Positions 46,706-59,013 of a stretch of 64,000 bases of DNA are shown one piece after another. The position numbers and the translations under genes are program-made. The stretch is from assembly GCA_022376925.1 (NCBI GenBank), contig JAIOJX010000027.1, forward strand, positions 15,765,471 to 15,829,470, in the 5' to 3' direction. Position 1 is the first letter of the stretch. Each line of letters starts with the position of its first letter. The notes beneath the pieces are model-generated. The model saw only the letters and a list, made by a program, of their open reading frames with translations, did no database searches and had not been told where the DNA came from. Source of the stretch: Tragulus kanchil. Taxonomy: Eukaryota; Chordata; Mammalia; Artiodactyla; Tragulidae.

Positions 46706-48865
46706 GGCTGAAGTGTATGAAACATGTTAATTGCCTAAAATGTTTTAGTTAAATAACATTAAGAGAGAATAGCTTTCACAATGGAATTTTTTTTTTTTTT
46801 TATTTTGGGCGGGGGTCAGGTTGGGGAGGGAGGGGAGCAGGCGGGCCACTTCTATTGGTCTTTCGTTTCTCTCTGTTCATCCATCCTTGTTCTTTGGCCC
46901 GTGTGGGCCTCCCATCGCGGTGGCGTCTGTTGTCACAGAGCACCGGCTCTGGGTGCATGCGCTCCAGAACTCCGGCTCGGTAATTGGACACATCAGTCCA
47001 GCCGCTCCGCGGCACGTGGGATCTTCCCAGGCCAGGGATCGAACCGGCGCCCCTTGCACTGCAAGGTGGTGTCCTTACCCACTGGACCACCAGGGGAAGC
47101 CCACAATGGAATTTTTAATGTTTATAAATTTGGGGTATAAATTAAAGTTATTCTTGGGGGCCAGGAAGTTACTGTAGGAGAAACTGCTTTCTATTTTTAA
47201 TGGAAGTTGAATCTACAAATTAGCATTCAGACCTTGTCATTAGGTAACAGTAACATATAGAGAAAAATGGACAAGGTCTGTCAGCAGGGTTGAATTTAAG
47301 AATCATCAAAACTAGACAGATCTTGCTGAGCTGCCCCGATTTAATAATTAAACCAGGTAGAGTTCAAGGCATGGCTTAAGATGAAAGACGAGACTGTCAC
47401 TGAGAATTAGTTCCTGTGTTTTGTTCTTTCAGGCTCTCTTCTTTTTCATCAGGGCTTGTTTTTCCTCCGTGCTGTTTCTTTGCAAGCCAGACACTTGTGC
47501 CGTGATTAGACTTACGTCTTCTGGTGTTGGCAGGGGTCTCCTCGTGTGAAGCTAATAATTAAACATGTAAATGCTGGAGTTTTAGAACGATGTATTAGAA
47601 CTTATAAATATGAAAGAGGTAGCAGTGTTTGCAGATGCTTGGGAAGGTGACAGCTATAAAATCCAGGGCTCGCTTCATATCAGGGTTTAGACATGCGAAG
47701 GCCATGAGTGCTTTTATTGGCATTTTAGGCTTTCTTAGTGGAATTCTTTACCCCCCCTGTGCCATGGATGTCACTGCTTTTATTGGACAGTCTTAGGCTG
47801 AAGTGTATGAAACATGTTAATTGCCTAAAATGTTTTAGTTAAATAACATTAAGAGAATAGCTTTCACAAGGGAAATTTTTTTTTATTTTATTTTGGGCGG
47901 GGGTCAGGTTGGGGAGGGAGGGGAGCAGGCGGGCCACTTCTATTGGTCTTTCGTTTCTCTCTGTTCATCCATCCTTGTTCTTTGGCCCGTGTGGGCCTCC
48001 CATCGCGGTGGCGTCTGTTGTCACAGAGCACCGGCTCTGGGTGCATGCGCTCCAGAACTCCGGCTCGGTAATTGGACACATCAGTCCAGCCGCTCCGCGG
48101 CACGTGGGATCTTCCCAGGCCAGGGATCGAACCGGCGCCCCTTGCACTGCAAGGTGGTGTCCTTACCCACTGGACCACCAGGGGAAGCCCACAATGGAAT
48201 TTTTAATGTTTATAAATTTGGGGTATAAATTAAAGTTATTCTTGGGGGCCAGGAAGTTACTGTAGGAGAAACTGCTTTCTATTTTTAATGGAAGTTGAAT
48301 CTACAAATTAGCATTCAGACCTTGTCATTAGGTAACAGTAACATATAGAGAAAAATGGACAAGGTCTGTCAGCAGGGTTGAATTTAAGAATCATCAAAAC
48401 TAGACAGATCTTGCTGAGCTGCCCGATTTAATAATTAAACCAGGTAGAGTTCAAGGCATGGCTTAAGATGAAAGACGAGACTGTCACTGAGAATTAGTTC
48501 CTGTGTTTTGTTCTTTCAGGCTCTCTTCTTTTTCATCAGGGCTTGTTTTTCCTCCGTGCTGTTTCTTTGCAAGCCAGACACTTGTGCCGTGATTAGACTT
48601 ACGTCTTCTGGTGTTGGCAGGGGTCTCCTCGTGTGAAGCTAATAATTAAACATGTAAATGCTGGAGTTTTAGAACGATGTATTAGAACTTATAAATATGA
48701 AAGAGGTAGCAGTGTTTGCAGATGCTTGGGAAGGTGACAGCTATAAAATCCAGGGCTCGCTTCATATCAGGGTTTAGACATGCGAAGGCCATGAGTGCTT
48801 TTATTGGCATTTTAGGCTTTCTTAGTGGAATTCTTTACCCCCCCTGTGCCATGGATGTCACTGGC
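46706..48865. repeat. Tandem duplication 15 (period 1,088)
   Basis: 46706-47792 recurs at 47793-48865. It contains a full-length SINE. The left target-site duplication is altered in the right copy (CACAATGGAA becomes CACAAGGGAA) within 80 bases of the junction. Confidence 0.95.
46790..47101 (-). mobile_element. CHR-type SINE, full length with target-site duplication; copy at 47878-48189
   Basis: Minus-strand full-length element with a 15-base target duplication, CACAATGGAATTTTT, at 46777-46791 and 47102-47116. In the duplicate the left flank is mutated but the right is not. Confidence 0.88.
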
Positions 48866-49310
48866 AATCTTGTGAAGTTTATGCATCCATCTTGGAATAG
48901 TATTTGACAATTTAATAAAATATATAAGATTGTAAAGAAACTATAATTATGGTCATCAAAATATTAATAAATCAGAGTGATGATAAAGTAACACATATGC
49001 TTCTAAACAAATGCAATAAATATGATTGAGCTATAGGCCTAGTAAGTGTTGTAACATGAGTAACGGTGCGGGCGAACAGTGTTAGTCTGTAGCAGTGTCT
49101 GTGATTCTGTTGCTCGCAGGCGTGGCTCATGCTTCCTTGGCAGCTGACCGTAGTCAGAGGTGAAGGGCAGTGCTACAGGTCAGCGAGGGGGCAGGAAACA
49201 GAGGTGAGCTGTGGGTTTCCACTCAAAGCCCCTGACACTCCGAATTCCATTCATGGACCTGGATCGAGTTTAAGAGGGTCAAAGGCCTTAGGCCCGTGGA
49301 GCGCTGTGTC
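48190..49310. other. Intron, nothing recognised
   Basis: The right half of duplication 15 followed by A/T-rich single-copy intron up to the minisatellite at 49316. Confidence 0.5.
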
Positions 49311-49315
49311 AGCCA

Positions 49316-49512
49316 CCTGGTGCCCACGTCCACTGCTGGTGACCATGTCCATTGCTGGTCTCGGCCGGCACCTGTGTCCACGTCCACTGCTGGTCTCGGC
49401 CGGCACCTGGTGCCCACGTCCACTGCTGGTGCCCACGTCCACTGCTGGTGCCGAGTGTGACTCGGCCGGCACCTGTGCCCACGTCCACTGCTGGTGCCGA
49501 GCGTGACTTGGC
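49316..49512. repeat. Minisatellite (GTCCACTGCTGGT unit, compound)
   Basis: The core CCCACGTCCACTGCTGGT recurs about seven times, interspersed with CTCGGCCGGCACCTG blocks. Unit spacing varies (about 18 to 54 bases). Valine/histidine-rich ORFs in several frames come from it. Confidence 0.85.
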
Positions 49513-49629
49513 CGTCAGCTTGTCACGCTCCAGCCCTCGAGTCGCCATCAGCATTTCTCTCCCCGCCACATGGTCTCAGAGAATCTCCGGAACAGCACCA
49601 GTGGTTACTTTGGATAAGATAACCATTTA

Positions 49630-50470
49630 AACAAATAGATTTTATTTTTAGAGAGGTTTTAGGTTTACAGGAAATTTGAGGGGATGGTACAGAGAGTTCC
49701 CGAATACCACACCAGCTCCCTCTCTTTGTCACATCACTCGTTGTTTTGGAGCACCAGTTACAATCAGTGAATCAGCAGGGTGTTAATAAACCAAGGTCCA
49801 TAGTTTATTCAGTTTTCCTTAACTCTTGCCTGATGTCCGTTTTCTCTTCCAGATCTCATCCAGTTTTCTTCCTACGTTCCTTTGGGTTGTGACAGTGGCT
49901 CAGACATCCCTTGTTTCTCATGCCCTTGGCAGTCCTGAGGAGGACTGCCCAGGGTGCAGCAGGATGCCCGTCTGCCGTGCCTCTCATGCATCGGCGGGGT
50001 CATGGGCTGAGGCGGTAGATCGTGGAGGCGAAGGGCGCGTCATTCAAGGCCACACGCCACTCAGGGCCACCCTGTGGACGTCAGCCCCGGTCGCCTGGCT
50101 GCGGGGGTGTGTGCTCCGTCTCCACCTGCCGGCGGCTCTCCTGCCTGTGACGGGGGGGTGCTGTCCTGGCTCAAGGAGGGGAGGACCTATAAGTTACTGG
50201 GAGTTTTTCTGTGGGACATCTGTCTCATCTATAAACTTATTGAAACACCTACTTTTATCAGTGTGGATATTATTTGTTTTATGCTCTGGGTTATCATCCA
50301 GTTCTTCTTCATTTTGTCGCTGAAGTTGCTCCAGCTTCCGCCGTTGGGAGCCCTGCAGGAGCCCCCGGGGCGCCTCCGACCTCCTGCAGCAGCGTGGACT
50401 CCTGGAGAGGACCCTCCTGAGGCCTGCCTGCTGGGCGTGCACGGCGCTGCGGGGCGTCATTTCTCTTCTG
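49630..50470 (-). mobile_element. L1 LINE 3'UTR-like sequence (antisense, fragmented)
   Basis: TTTTAGGTTTACAGGAAATTTGAG, then GTACAGAGAGTTCCCGAATA and, further on, TTATCATCCAGTTCTTCTTC with GTTGCTCCAGCTTCCGCCG, follow antisense old L1 order. GC-richer insertions lie between. Confidence 0.55.
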
Positions 50471-50552
50471 TCCTCTCAGCAGACAGTGTCTCCTGCGGAT
50501 AGGCCTGTGTGCAGGCACATCTGTGGACCTCAGTCTGTGGAGCCGTCTGTCT

Positions 50553-52773
50553 CTGTGTTAGGCTCGCTGACGTCTGTAGCTCAAACCGTTACCACACGGT
50601 TCGTCTAGCCTGCTCCTCCCTTTGCGAATTCTCAGTCTGACAGTGGAGGCTTGGCCTCCATCATCATCAGCCATTTGCCGTCTGACTGTTCAGTTTCAGC
50701 GCCCAGACATCGACACGATCGGGATTGTGGGATTGTTAGTCCACATCCCCGTGGGGCCAGCTCTGCCAGCGAGACGCGAGTGCCTGTGGCTGCTGTTGCC
50801 TCTGGTCACAGGCGCCTCCGTCTCAGACTCGCTCAGGTCCTCACTTTCCATCAGTCACTGAGGTCTTTTATGTATTTGTGATAGGACTAGATTCTTTTCT
50901 CATAGCCTGCATATCTTCCTGGGATCTTCAAACTACTAAATTTTTTTTTTGGCCACTTCCATTGATCTTTCATTTATTTATTTTCATCCATCTTTGTTCT
51001 TTGGCCTGTATGGGCCTCCCACTGCAGTGGCCTCTCTCACTGCAGAGCACCGGCTCTGGGCGCATGCACTCCAAAGTGCTGGCTTGTAGTTGGACACATC
51101 GGTCTAGCCGCTCCATGGCACGTGGGATCTTCCCAGGCCAGGGACTGAACTGGTGCCCCTTGCACTGCAAGGAGGTGTCTTTACCCACTGGACCACCAGA
51201 GAAGCCCCTAAATTATTTTTTAAGTTTGCATAAATAAAATTTAATTGCTTTAAATTTCCGTGGGTTTTACAAATACATCTTGTCATGTATCTTTACCATT
51301 ATGATTTCATACATAATATTTTTGCTGTCCTAAATTCACCCCTTGCTTCTCTCCCTAGGATCCCTGGCAACCACTGAGTGCCTTAACAGTCTGTAAAACA
51401 TAGTTCTTTGCATAATTTTATCTTTTCTAGAATATCATATAATTGGAATCATATAGTATGTAGCAGCCTTTTCAGAGTGGCTTCTTTCATTAAAAAAAAC
51501 TATATATTGGGGCTTCCCTGGTGGTCCAGTGGGTAAGGGCACTGCCTTGCAGTGCAAGGGGTGCTGGTTTGATCCCTGGCCTGGGAAGATCCCATGTGCT
51601 GGTGGCTGGACTGATGTGTCCCAACTACTGAGCCAGCACTCTGGAGCACATGCGCCCAGAGGGCCTCTGTGTTAGGCTCGCTGCGCTGTAGCTCAAACCG
51701 TTACCACGGTTCGCCAGCCTGCTCCTCCCTTTGCGAATTCTCAGTCTGACAGTGGAGGCTTGGCCTCCATCATCATCAGCCATTTGCCGCTGACTGTTCA
51801 GTTTCAGCGCCCAGACATCGACACGATCGGGATTGTGGGATTGTTAGTCCACATCCCCGTGGGGCCAGCTCTGCCAGCGAGACGCGAGTGCCTGTGGCTG
51901 CTGTTGCCTCTGGTCACAGGCGCCTCCGTCTCAGACTCGCTCAGGTCCTCACTTTCCATCAGTCACTGAGGTCTTTTATGTATTTGTGATAGGACTAGAT
52001 TCTTTTCTCATAGCCTGCATATCTTCCTGGGATCTTCAAACTACTAAATTTTTTTTTTGGCCACTTCCATTGATCTTTCATTTATTTATTTTCATCCATC
52101 TTTGTTCTTTGGCCTGTATGGGCCTCCCACTGCAGTGGCCTCTCTCACTGCAGAGCACCGGCTCTGGGCGCATGCACTCCAAAGTGCTGGCTTGTAGTTG
52201 GACACATCGGTCTAGCCGCTCCATGGCACGTGGGATCTTCCCAGGCCAGGGACTGAACTGGTGCCCCTTGCACTGCAAGGAGGTGTCTTTACCCACTGGA
52301 CCACCAGAGAAGCCCCTAAATTATTTTTTAAGTTTGCATAAATAAAATTTAATTGCTTTAAATTTCCGTGGGTTTTACAAATACATCTTGTCATGTATCT
52401 TTACCATTATGATTTCATACATAATATTTTTGCTGTCCTAAATTCACCCCTTGCTTCTCTCCCTAGGATCCCTGGCAACCACTGAGTGCCTTAACAGTCT
52501 GTAAAACATAGTTCTTTGCATAATTTTATCTTTTCTAGAATATCATATAATTGGAATCATATAGTATGTAGCAGCCTTTTCAGAGTGGCTTCTTTCATTA
52601 AAAAAAACTATATATTGGGGCTTCCCTGGTGGTCCAGTGGGTAAGGGCACTGCCTTGCAGTGCAAGGGGTGCTGGTTTGATCCCTGGCCTGGGAAGATCC
52701 CATGTGCCGCGGAGTGGCTGGACTGATGTGTCCCAACTACTGAGCCAGCACTCTGGAGCACATGCGCCCAGAG
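50553..52773. repeat. Tandem duplication 16 (period 1,108)
   Basis: 50553-51664 recurs at 51665-52773. Both edges decay: the left copy loses CGCGGA in its final SINE, and the right copy loses bases in its first 60 positions (GCTGACGTCTGTAGC becomes GCTGCGCTGTAGC). Confidence 0.95.
50941..51207 (-). mobile_element. CHR-type SINE; copy at 52049-52315
   Basis: Minus-strand element from the T run at 50941 to GAGAAGCCCC, flanked by ACTAAATTTTT and CTAAATTATTTTTT, an approximate target duplication. Confidence 0.82.
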
Positions 52774-53045
52774 CCGGTGCTCTGCAGTGAGAGAGGCCAC
52801 TGCGATGGAAGGCCCACACAGGCCAAAGAACAAAGATGGATGAAAATAAATAAATGAAAGACCAATAGAAGTGCCCCCCCCCCAAAAACTATGTTTTCTT
52901 CATGTCTTTTTATGGCTTTATAGCTCACTTCTTTTAATTGATGAATAGTATCCGATTATATGGATGAGACATAGTTTGTTTATGCATATAACTATCAGAG
53001 GGCATCTTGGTTGCATCCAGTTTTGGCGGTTATGAACGTTTGCCT
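52380..53045 (-). mobile_element. L1 LINE ORF2/3' region (antisense), interrupted by a SINE; left copy 51272-51660
   Basis: GGATCCCTGGCAACCACTGAG, then GAATATCATATAATTGGAATC, GCAGCCTTTTCAGAGTGGC, and after the SINE TCATGTCTTTTTATGGC and GGCATCTTGGTTGCATCC: classic antisense L1 order. Confidence 0.75.
52616..52886 (+). mobile_element. CHR-type SINE inserted in L1; truncated copy at 51508-51660
   Basis: Sense element GGGGCTTCCCTGGTGGTCC to the poly-C/A tail, splitting an antisense L1 with flanks AAAAAACTATAT and AAAAACTATGTT. The left duplicate is cut at the junction and lacks CGCGGA. Confidence 0.82.
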
Positions 53046-53109
53046 GTTAATTCACTTGTAGGTTTTTGCCTGGTCGTAGTTTTCAAATCAGCTGTGACTC
53101 AGCATTTTC

Positions 53110-53470
53110 ATTACAGAATGTCTAGCCAAAGAAGCAGGTGAAATGTGTACCATAAAACATGTGAGAATATTCAGAGCAGCATTATTATTAATAGCCAAAC
53201 ACTGAAAATAGCCAGTCAGTCAGTAAAACAGATAAACTATTTTAGATGTATTCCACGCAGGAAGACTGAGCACAGCACTGCCGTACCCGACCCGGGTGAC
53301 GGCTGGCACAGTCACGCGCCATGCCTGAGCCCAGAGGGACACGTGCTCTCTGGGTTGACTTAGAGAAGGTTCAGCAGAAGGTCAGGTGCTTTGTGATGGA
53401 TGTCAGAATGGTGGTTACCTTTGTGGAGAGGAGGAGCAGTAAGGGTTCCCAGCAGCCTCTGTGTGGATGT
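53110..53470 (+). mobile_element. L1 LINE 3' fragment (sense); copy at 54274-54635
   Basis: GCAGCATTATTATTAATAGCC, then CAGGAAGACTGAGCACAGC and GTCAGAATGGTGGTTACC follow sense L1 3' order. Confidence 0.65.
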
Positions 53471-53491
53471 CGTGTTCGCTGGCTCCGGGCG

Positions 53492-53688
53492 TGGCTTCTC
53501 TGGTGGCTCGTCCGTGAAGCGTCCGCCTGCCGACGCGGGAGACGCAGGTTCCATCCTTGGGTCGGGAAACGGCAGCCTGCTGCAGGGTTTTTGCCTGGGA
53601 AATGCCGTGAGCTGAGGGGCCCGCTGGACTACAGTCTGTGGCGTCACGAGGAGTCGGACATGACTTAGCAACTAAACCACGACCACTG
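53492..53688 (+). mobile_element. Bov-tA SINE; copy at 54655-54850
   Basis: Sense: GTGGCTTCTCTGGTGGCTCG ... GGGTCGGGAAACGGCAGCC ... GAGTCGGACATGACTTAGC, the BovB-type tail of Bov-tA. Confidence 0.85.
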
Positions 53689-55386
53689 CCTCGTGGCTGT
53701 TTTCAAATAACAAAATATCAAAATATATACTTAAGAGTCATGCTTTTTATATACATATTTCAAGAAGAATTTCGTGAAATAAGATAAAATGTATTGCTCA
53801 TTTTGTCATAGTAGTTGAACTTTGAACTCTATAAAATAGTTGGTAATCACCAGTTCTTTCTGATTTTTGACTTCTATAGGATTTTGCACTAGGTTTGCAC
53901 GTAAAATTCTAACATTTTATATTCTAACGGTTGTGTAACTGGAGGCCCATTAGATATTTTATAATTTCTTAGTCCCTGACTTGCTGTTAACCATGACTGT
54001 TTTTCCTAACGGAGTAATAGCCTTTCACAGCCGTCCTCTCGAGTCCCAGCGTGCCCCGCCGCTGGTGCGTTAGATTTTGGACCTGAAAGATTTATGACTT
54101 TTTCCGCTTTCCCATCTTCTGCACTTAGTGTTTGCCTTAATCATACTGTTTACTTCTGGGGGAGGTTGTTTGGGGCTGCTCTGTCCCCTCTGTCTCCACG
54201 GCTACCACTGGAGCTCAAGCCGTAGGTTTTGCCTGGTCGTAGTTTTCAAATCAGCTGTGACTCAGCATTTTCATTACAGAATGTCTAGCCAAAGAAGCAG
54301 GTGAAATGTGTACCATAAAACATGTGAGAATATTCAGAGCAGCATTATTATTAATAGCCAAACACTGAAAATAGCCAGTCAGTCAGTAAAACAGATAAAC
54401 TATTTTAGATGTATTCCACGCAGGAAGACTGAGCACAGCACTGCCGTACCCGACCCGGGTGACGGCTGGCACAGTCACGCGCCATGCCTGAGCCCAGAGG
54501 GACACGTGCTCTCTGGGTTGACTTAGAGAAGGTTCAGCAGAAGGTCAGGTGCTTTGTGATGGATGTCAGAATGGTGGTTACCTTTGTGGAGAGGAGGAGC
54601 AGTAAGGGTTCCCAGCAGCCTCTGTGTGGATGTCGTGTTCGCTGGCTCCGGGCGTGGCTTCTCTGGTGGCTCGTCCGTGAAGCGTCCGCCTGCCGACGCG
54701 GGAGACGCAGGTTCCATCCTTGGGTCGGGAAACGGCAGCCTGCTGCAGGGTTTTTGCCTGGGAAATGCCGTGAGCTGAGGGGCCCGCTGGACTACAGTCT
54801 GTGGCGTCCACGAGGAGTCGGACATGACTTAGCAACTAAACCACGACCACTGCCTCGTGGCTGTTTTCAAATAACAAAATATCAAAATATATACTTAAGA
54901 GTCATGCTTTTTATATACATATTTCAAGAAGAATTTCGTGAAATAAGATAAAATGTATTGCTCATTTTGTCATAGTAGTTGAACTTTGAACTCTATAAAA
55001 TAGTTGGTAATCACCAGTTCTTTCTGATTTTTGACTTCTATAGGATTTTGCACTAGGTTTGCACGTAAAATTCTAACATTTTATATTCTAACGGTTGTGT
55101 AACTGGAGGCCCATTAGATATTTTATAATTTCTTAGTCCCTGACTTGCTGTTAACCATGACTGTTTTTCCTAACGGAGTAATAGCCTTTCACAGCCGTCC
55201 TCTCGAGTCCCAGCGTGCCCCGCCGCTGGTGCGTTAGATTTTGGACCTGAAAGATTTATGACTTTTTCCGCTTTCCCATCTTCTGCACTTAGTGTTTGCC
55301 TTAATCATACTGTTTACTTCTGGGGGAGGTTGTTTGGGGCTGCTCTGTCCCCTCTGTCTCCACGGCTACCACTGGAGCTCAAGCCA

Positions 55387-56580
55387 TTGTTGCCTCATTC
55401 CGGGGCCTTCCCGGGACCTGCCGGTCGCACCCCCGCCCCGTTCTCCTCTTGTGCCCGTCCCTCCCATGCAGGCCGCCCTGTTTCCCGCGACTGAGACCTT
55501 GAGTTGCTGATCTAATGCCTGTTAAAACTTCTGCCCACAAGGCGTGTCCGTTCACGAACTCCAGCCTCGTGCTCCGCGGGTCGCCTCTGGTCCCGCGGTG
55601 TGGGCAGGTACCCTGTGTGCCCGTGGTAATCTGTCTGTTCCTCTCTGACCCTGCGGTTGAAAGCCTGGCATTCCCCTTCCCCTGTTTGGTACAGCCTGGG
55701 AGACAGGCCTGTACATCAGCATCTGTATATCCAAGCAACTTCTTACCCCGTTTTGAGGTCTCCACTATTTATTCTGTGTCCTCTGAGGTCTTCATATTCA
55801 TTTTAAAAAAGACATTATTTTGGCAAAATGTTATTCAGGTATTTCGTATATGTCTGTGAGGTTCCCCTGCTATTACAAGTTTTAAATTTCTTTCGTTTGT
55901 TTCATGCTTGTTTTATTTTGTCTAAGACACAGTGTGTTAAGAACATGCTTTTAAAATGAATGTCATAAATGCGGATAAATAGTGAAGTGAATAACTGTGA
56001 TCATGCAGTTTGCTTCTTGAGTCAGAACGTTTGTATCAGCTGGCAGCATCCTCGCGCACAAACCGACAGCCGCAGCGAGCGGGTGTCACGCACGGGTGCC
56101 CCGCAAGTGGGTGCTCAAGCCCGACCGTCCTGCCTTGTGTCAAACCTGCTTGCTTCTTGCTGTGTTCCTTCTGCTGGTCTCACCCCTCTTCCCTGTCTGT
56201 CTGCTTTGGTGGACTGCTGGCCTGTTTCTCAACCCGAGTCCTTTCTCACCTTCCAGCCCTGGTCTTGCCTTTGGGGGCTGCTCTGTCCGGCGCGGCCCAG
56301 GGCTCTCACCTTGTGCGCGTCTTCACAGACAGTACCAGCTAGATTGTTTTGGCCCATTTTCATCTTTTTATTTATTGTTTATCTCCTGTGCTAAATGTGT
56401 AAATTATTTTGAACTAATTGCTAAGGCACTCTCAGGGGAAGTGCATCTTCAACAGTTTGATCGTTCTTTGTTGGAATTAGCATGGATTGTCATACAGAAA
56501 ATTTATTTCCAAAAGTAGTTTGAGCCTGAGGAAATGAGTCGAATCATGTGGTAAAGGAAATGGTTCTGGGGTCTGCTTTC
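55387..56580. other. Intron, nothing recognised
   Basis: Single-copy, moderately GC-rich intron. ORFs of up to 141 codons overlap in several frames without family resemblance. Confidence 0.5.
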
Positions 56581-56581
56581 T

Positions 56582-56927
56582 TAGTTTTTTATTTATTTCT
56601 TATTTTTGGCTATTCAGGGTTTTCACTGCTGCCACAGGCTCTTCTCTAGTTGCAGGGAGCGGGGCTACTCTCTGGTTGAGGTGAGCAGGCTTTTTGTTGC
56701 GGTGACGTCTCTTGTTGTGGAACTCAGGCTCTAGGGCTCACGGGCTTCAGTCGTTGTGGCCCATGGGCTCCATAGGCGTGGCTCTGAGGCTAGAGCACAG
56801 GCTCAGTAGTTGTGATTCAGGGGCTTAGTTGCTCCGCAGTTTGTGGGATCTTCCCAGATCGGGGATTGAACTCATGTCTCCTGCGTTGACAGGTGAACTC
56901 CTTACCACTGAGCTACCAGGGAAACCC
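56582..56927 (-). mobile_element. Long tRNA-derived SINE (CHR / BTALUL type)
   Basis: Antisense: CTTGTTGTGGAACTCAGGC, then GTTGCTCCGCAGTTTGTGGG, GGGATTGAACTCATGTCTCC and ACCACTGAGCTACCAGGG. Longer and older than the CHR-type copies elsewhere in the window. Confidence 0.75.
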
Positions 56928-56944
56928 TGCTTTCTTAAGTTTTT

Positions 56945-58665
56945 TTAGAGCTGTTTTATTCTCTGCAGAATCGAGAGGGTCCCATAAGCCCTGTCCCTGG
57001 TGCTGACAGGCTGAGCCCTTCCCCGCACCGTGGAACCCTCCGCCAGAGTGCTGGCTACAGTTTATGCACCTGCACTGACACGTCGTCCCCTGGATTCCAT
57101 CGATTCCCTGGAGTTCACTTCCGGCGCTGCGTGCTCTGTGGGCTTGGACAAGGGCACAGCGCCGCTGACCCAACGTTGTGGTGTAGAGATCGTGCTTCCA
57201 CGGCCGTCTCCACCGACCCTTCCTTCCCCTCCCCCAGCCCCTGGCGCCTGTCCTCACGGCTCTGCCTTTTCCATGGCATTGGAATCGTACAGTAGGTAGG
57301 CTTTTCAGCTTGGTTTCTTCTACTTATTAATATGCACACGCGTCTCCATAATGCCAAACACGGTCCCATCCTCTGCACACACTGGTTTATCCATTCACTG
57401 CCTGAAGAGCGTCTTCATTCTTCAGGTTTTGCCAGTTTTGAAACCAAAGTTGCTATAAACTACTCTGTGTCCAGGTGTTCATATGGAGACAAGTTTCTAC
57501 CTCATCTGGGCAAACACCAAGCAGCATGATTCCTGGGTTGCATGGAAAGAGAATGTTTTATAAGAGCCTGCCAAACTGCCGTCCAGGGTGCGTTCCTTCC
57601 CGGGGTAAACGAGAGTTCCTGCTGCTCTGCGTCCTCGTCAGTGTTTGTTGTCAGTGCTTGTTCTGGTGAGTGTGTAGGGATGTCTCGTGGCTGGTTATTA
57701 ACATTTCCGTGGTGACACATGGTGATATGGGGTCTGACGTCCTCTCATGTGATCGTTTGTCAGCTGTGTGTCTTCTCTGGTGAGGTGTCAAAGTCTTTCA
57801 CCCATTTTTAAATTAGGCTTTTATTACTTTTGGATGTTGAGAGTTCCTTGTATATTTTGAATAACAGTCCTTCATTAGATGTGTCTTTGGAAGTATGTTT
57901 CCTAGTCTGTGGCTTATGTTCTGATTCTCTTAATACACATTGCCTTTTGTGGAATGTAAAATTTTTATTTTAATAAGGTGCAGTTTATCACATTTCTTTC
58001 ATGCATTGTGCCATGCTTGTTGTCTCTAAAATTTTTTTCATATGTTAACCATTTTCCACTGAGGTCTGTGGTCTGTTTTGAGGTGGTGTGTAAGATCTGT
58101 GTCTGAGTTCTTGAGTGTGTGTGTGCTGGTCGTCCAGTTGCTCCGGCACCCTTTGTTGAAGACACTGTCTTGGCTACCTGGTATTGCCTTTGCGCCTTGG
58201 TCAGAGGTCAGCCGGCTACATTCACGGGTCTCTTTCTGGCCTCTGTGTTCTGCCCACTGACCAGGCGGCTTGTCTTTGGACAGGCCGCAGTGCTTTGCTC
58301 ACTGTGGTCTTACAGGAAGTCTGGGGGGCAGTGATGGTCCTCCAGCTTCATGTTCTCTTTCGGGAGCACTGGCTGTTTTGTGTCTTTTGTGTCTCCATGG
58401 AGACTTTAAGAGCAGTTTATCCATATCCGTAAAATAGCTTGCTAGGATTTTGATTGGAGTTGCATTAAATCTGTAGATCAAGTTGGGAATAACCACCATT
58501 GACATTACTGAGTCTTCCTATCCATGAACATGGGCTATTTCTCCATTTATTTGGTTCTTTGATTTTTTCCCATACTTCCATCAGAGATTTATAGTTTACT
58601 GCATGTGGCTCTTGTATATTTTGTCAGGCTTGTATATATTTCATTTGGGAGGGTGCTAAGGTAAA
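56945..58665 (-). mobile_element. L1 LINE ORF2 region (antisense), about 1.7 kb; extra copy 59534-59763
   Basis: Continuous antisense L1 landmarks: CTGGGCAAACACCAAGCAGC, CCAAACTGCCGTCCAGGG, TTGAATAACAGTCCTTCATT, CACCCTTTGTTGAAGACAC, GCTAGGATTTTGATTGGAG, TCCTATCCATGAACATGGGC. Many frame-breaking changes; not coding. The longest mobile element wholly inside the window. Confidence 0.82.
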
Positions 58666-58671
58666 TAGTAG

Positions 58672-58905
58672 GCTTCCCGGCCTGCTTCCCAGGCATTAGT
58701 GGTAAAGAGCCTTCCTGCCAGTGCAGGACACATAAGAGATGCAGGTTCGATCCCTGGGTCGGGAAGATCCCCTGGAGGAGGGCGTGGCCACACACTCCAG
58801 TGTTCTTCCCCGAAGAATGCCAGGGACAGTGGAGCCCGAGGGGCTACAGTCCAGGGGGCTGCACAGAGTCGACAGGACTGAGGGACTCAGCAGGCGCACA
58901 CTCAA
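58672..58905 (+). mobile_element. Bov-tA SINE; copy at 59772-60005
   Basis: Sense: GGTTCGATCCCTGGGTCGGG, GAAGATCCCCTGGAGGAGGG, ACACTCCAGTGTTCTTCCC, GGCTACAGTCCAGGGGGC, GAGTCGACAGGACTGAGG. Inserted at the end of the antisense L1. Confidence 0.88.
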
Positions 58906-59013
58906 GCTCCTGTCCCCAAATCAGAATAGCGCCAGTTCGTTAATACCCACTCAGTGAATGAACAAGAGCCTAAAAAAGGTGTAAAAACACATTAGCCTCA
59001 CTTTTTTCTTTTC

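Larger units (their letters stand above)
53060..55386. repeat. Tandem duplication 17 (period 1,163-1,164)
   Basis: 53060-54223 recurs at 54224-55386, abutting at GAGCTCAAGCC. It contains an L1 3' fragment and a Bov-tA SINE. One base differs in the SINE (GGCGTCACGAGG versus GGCGTCCACGAGG). Confidence 0.95.
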
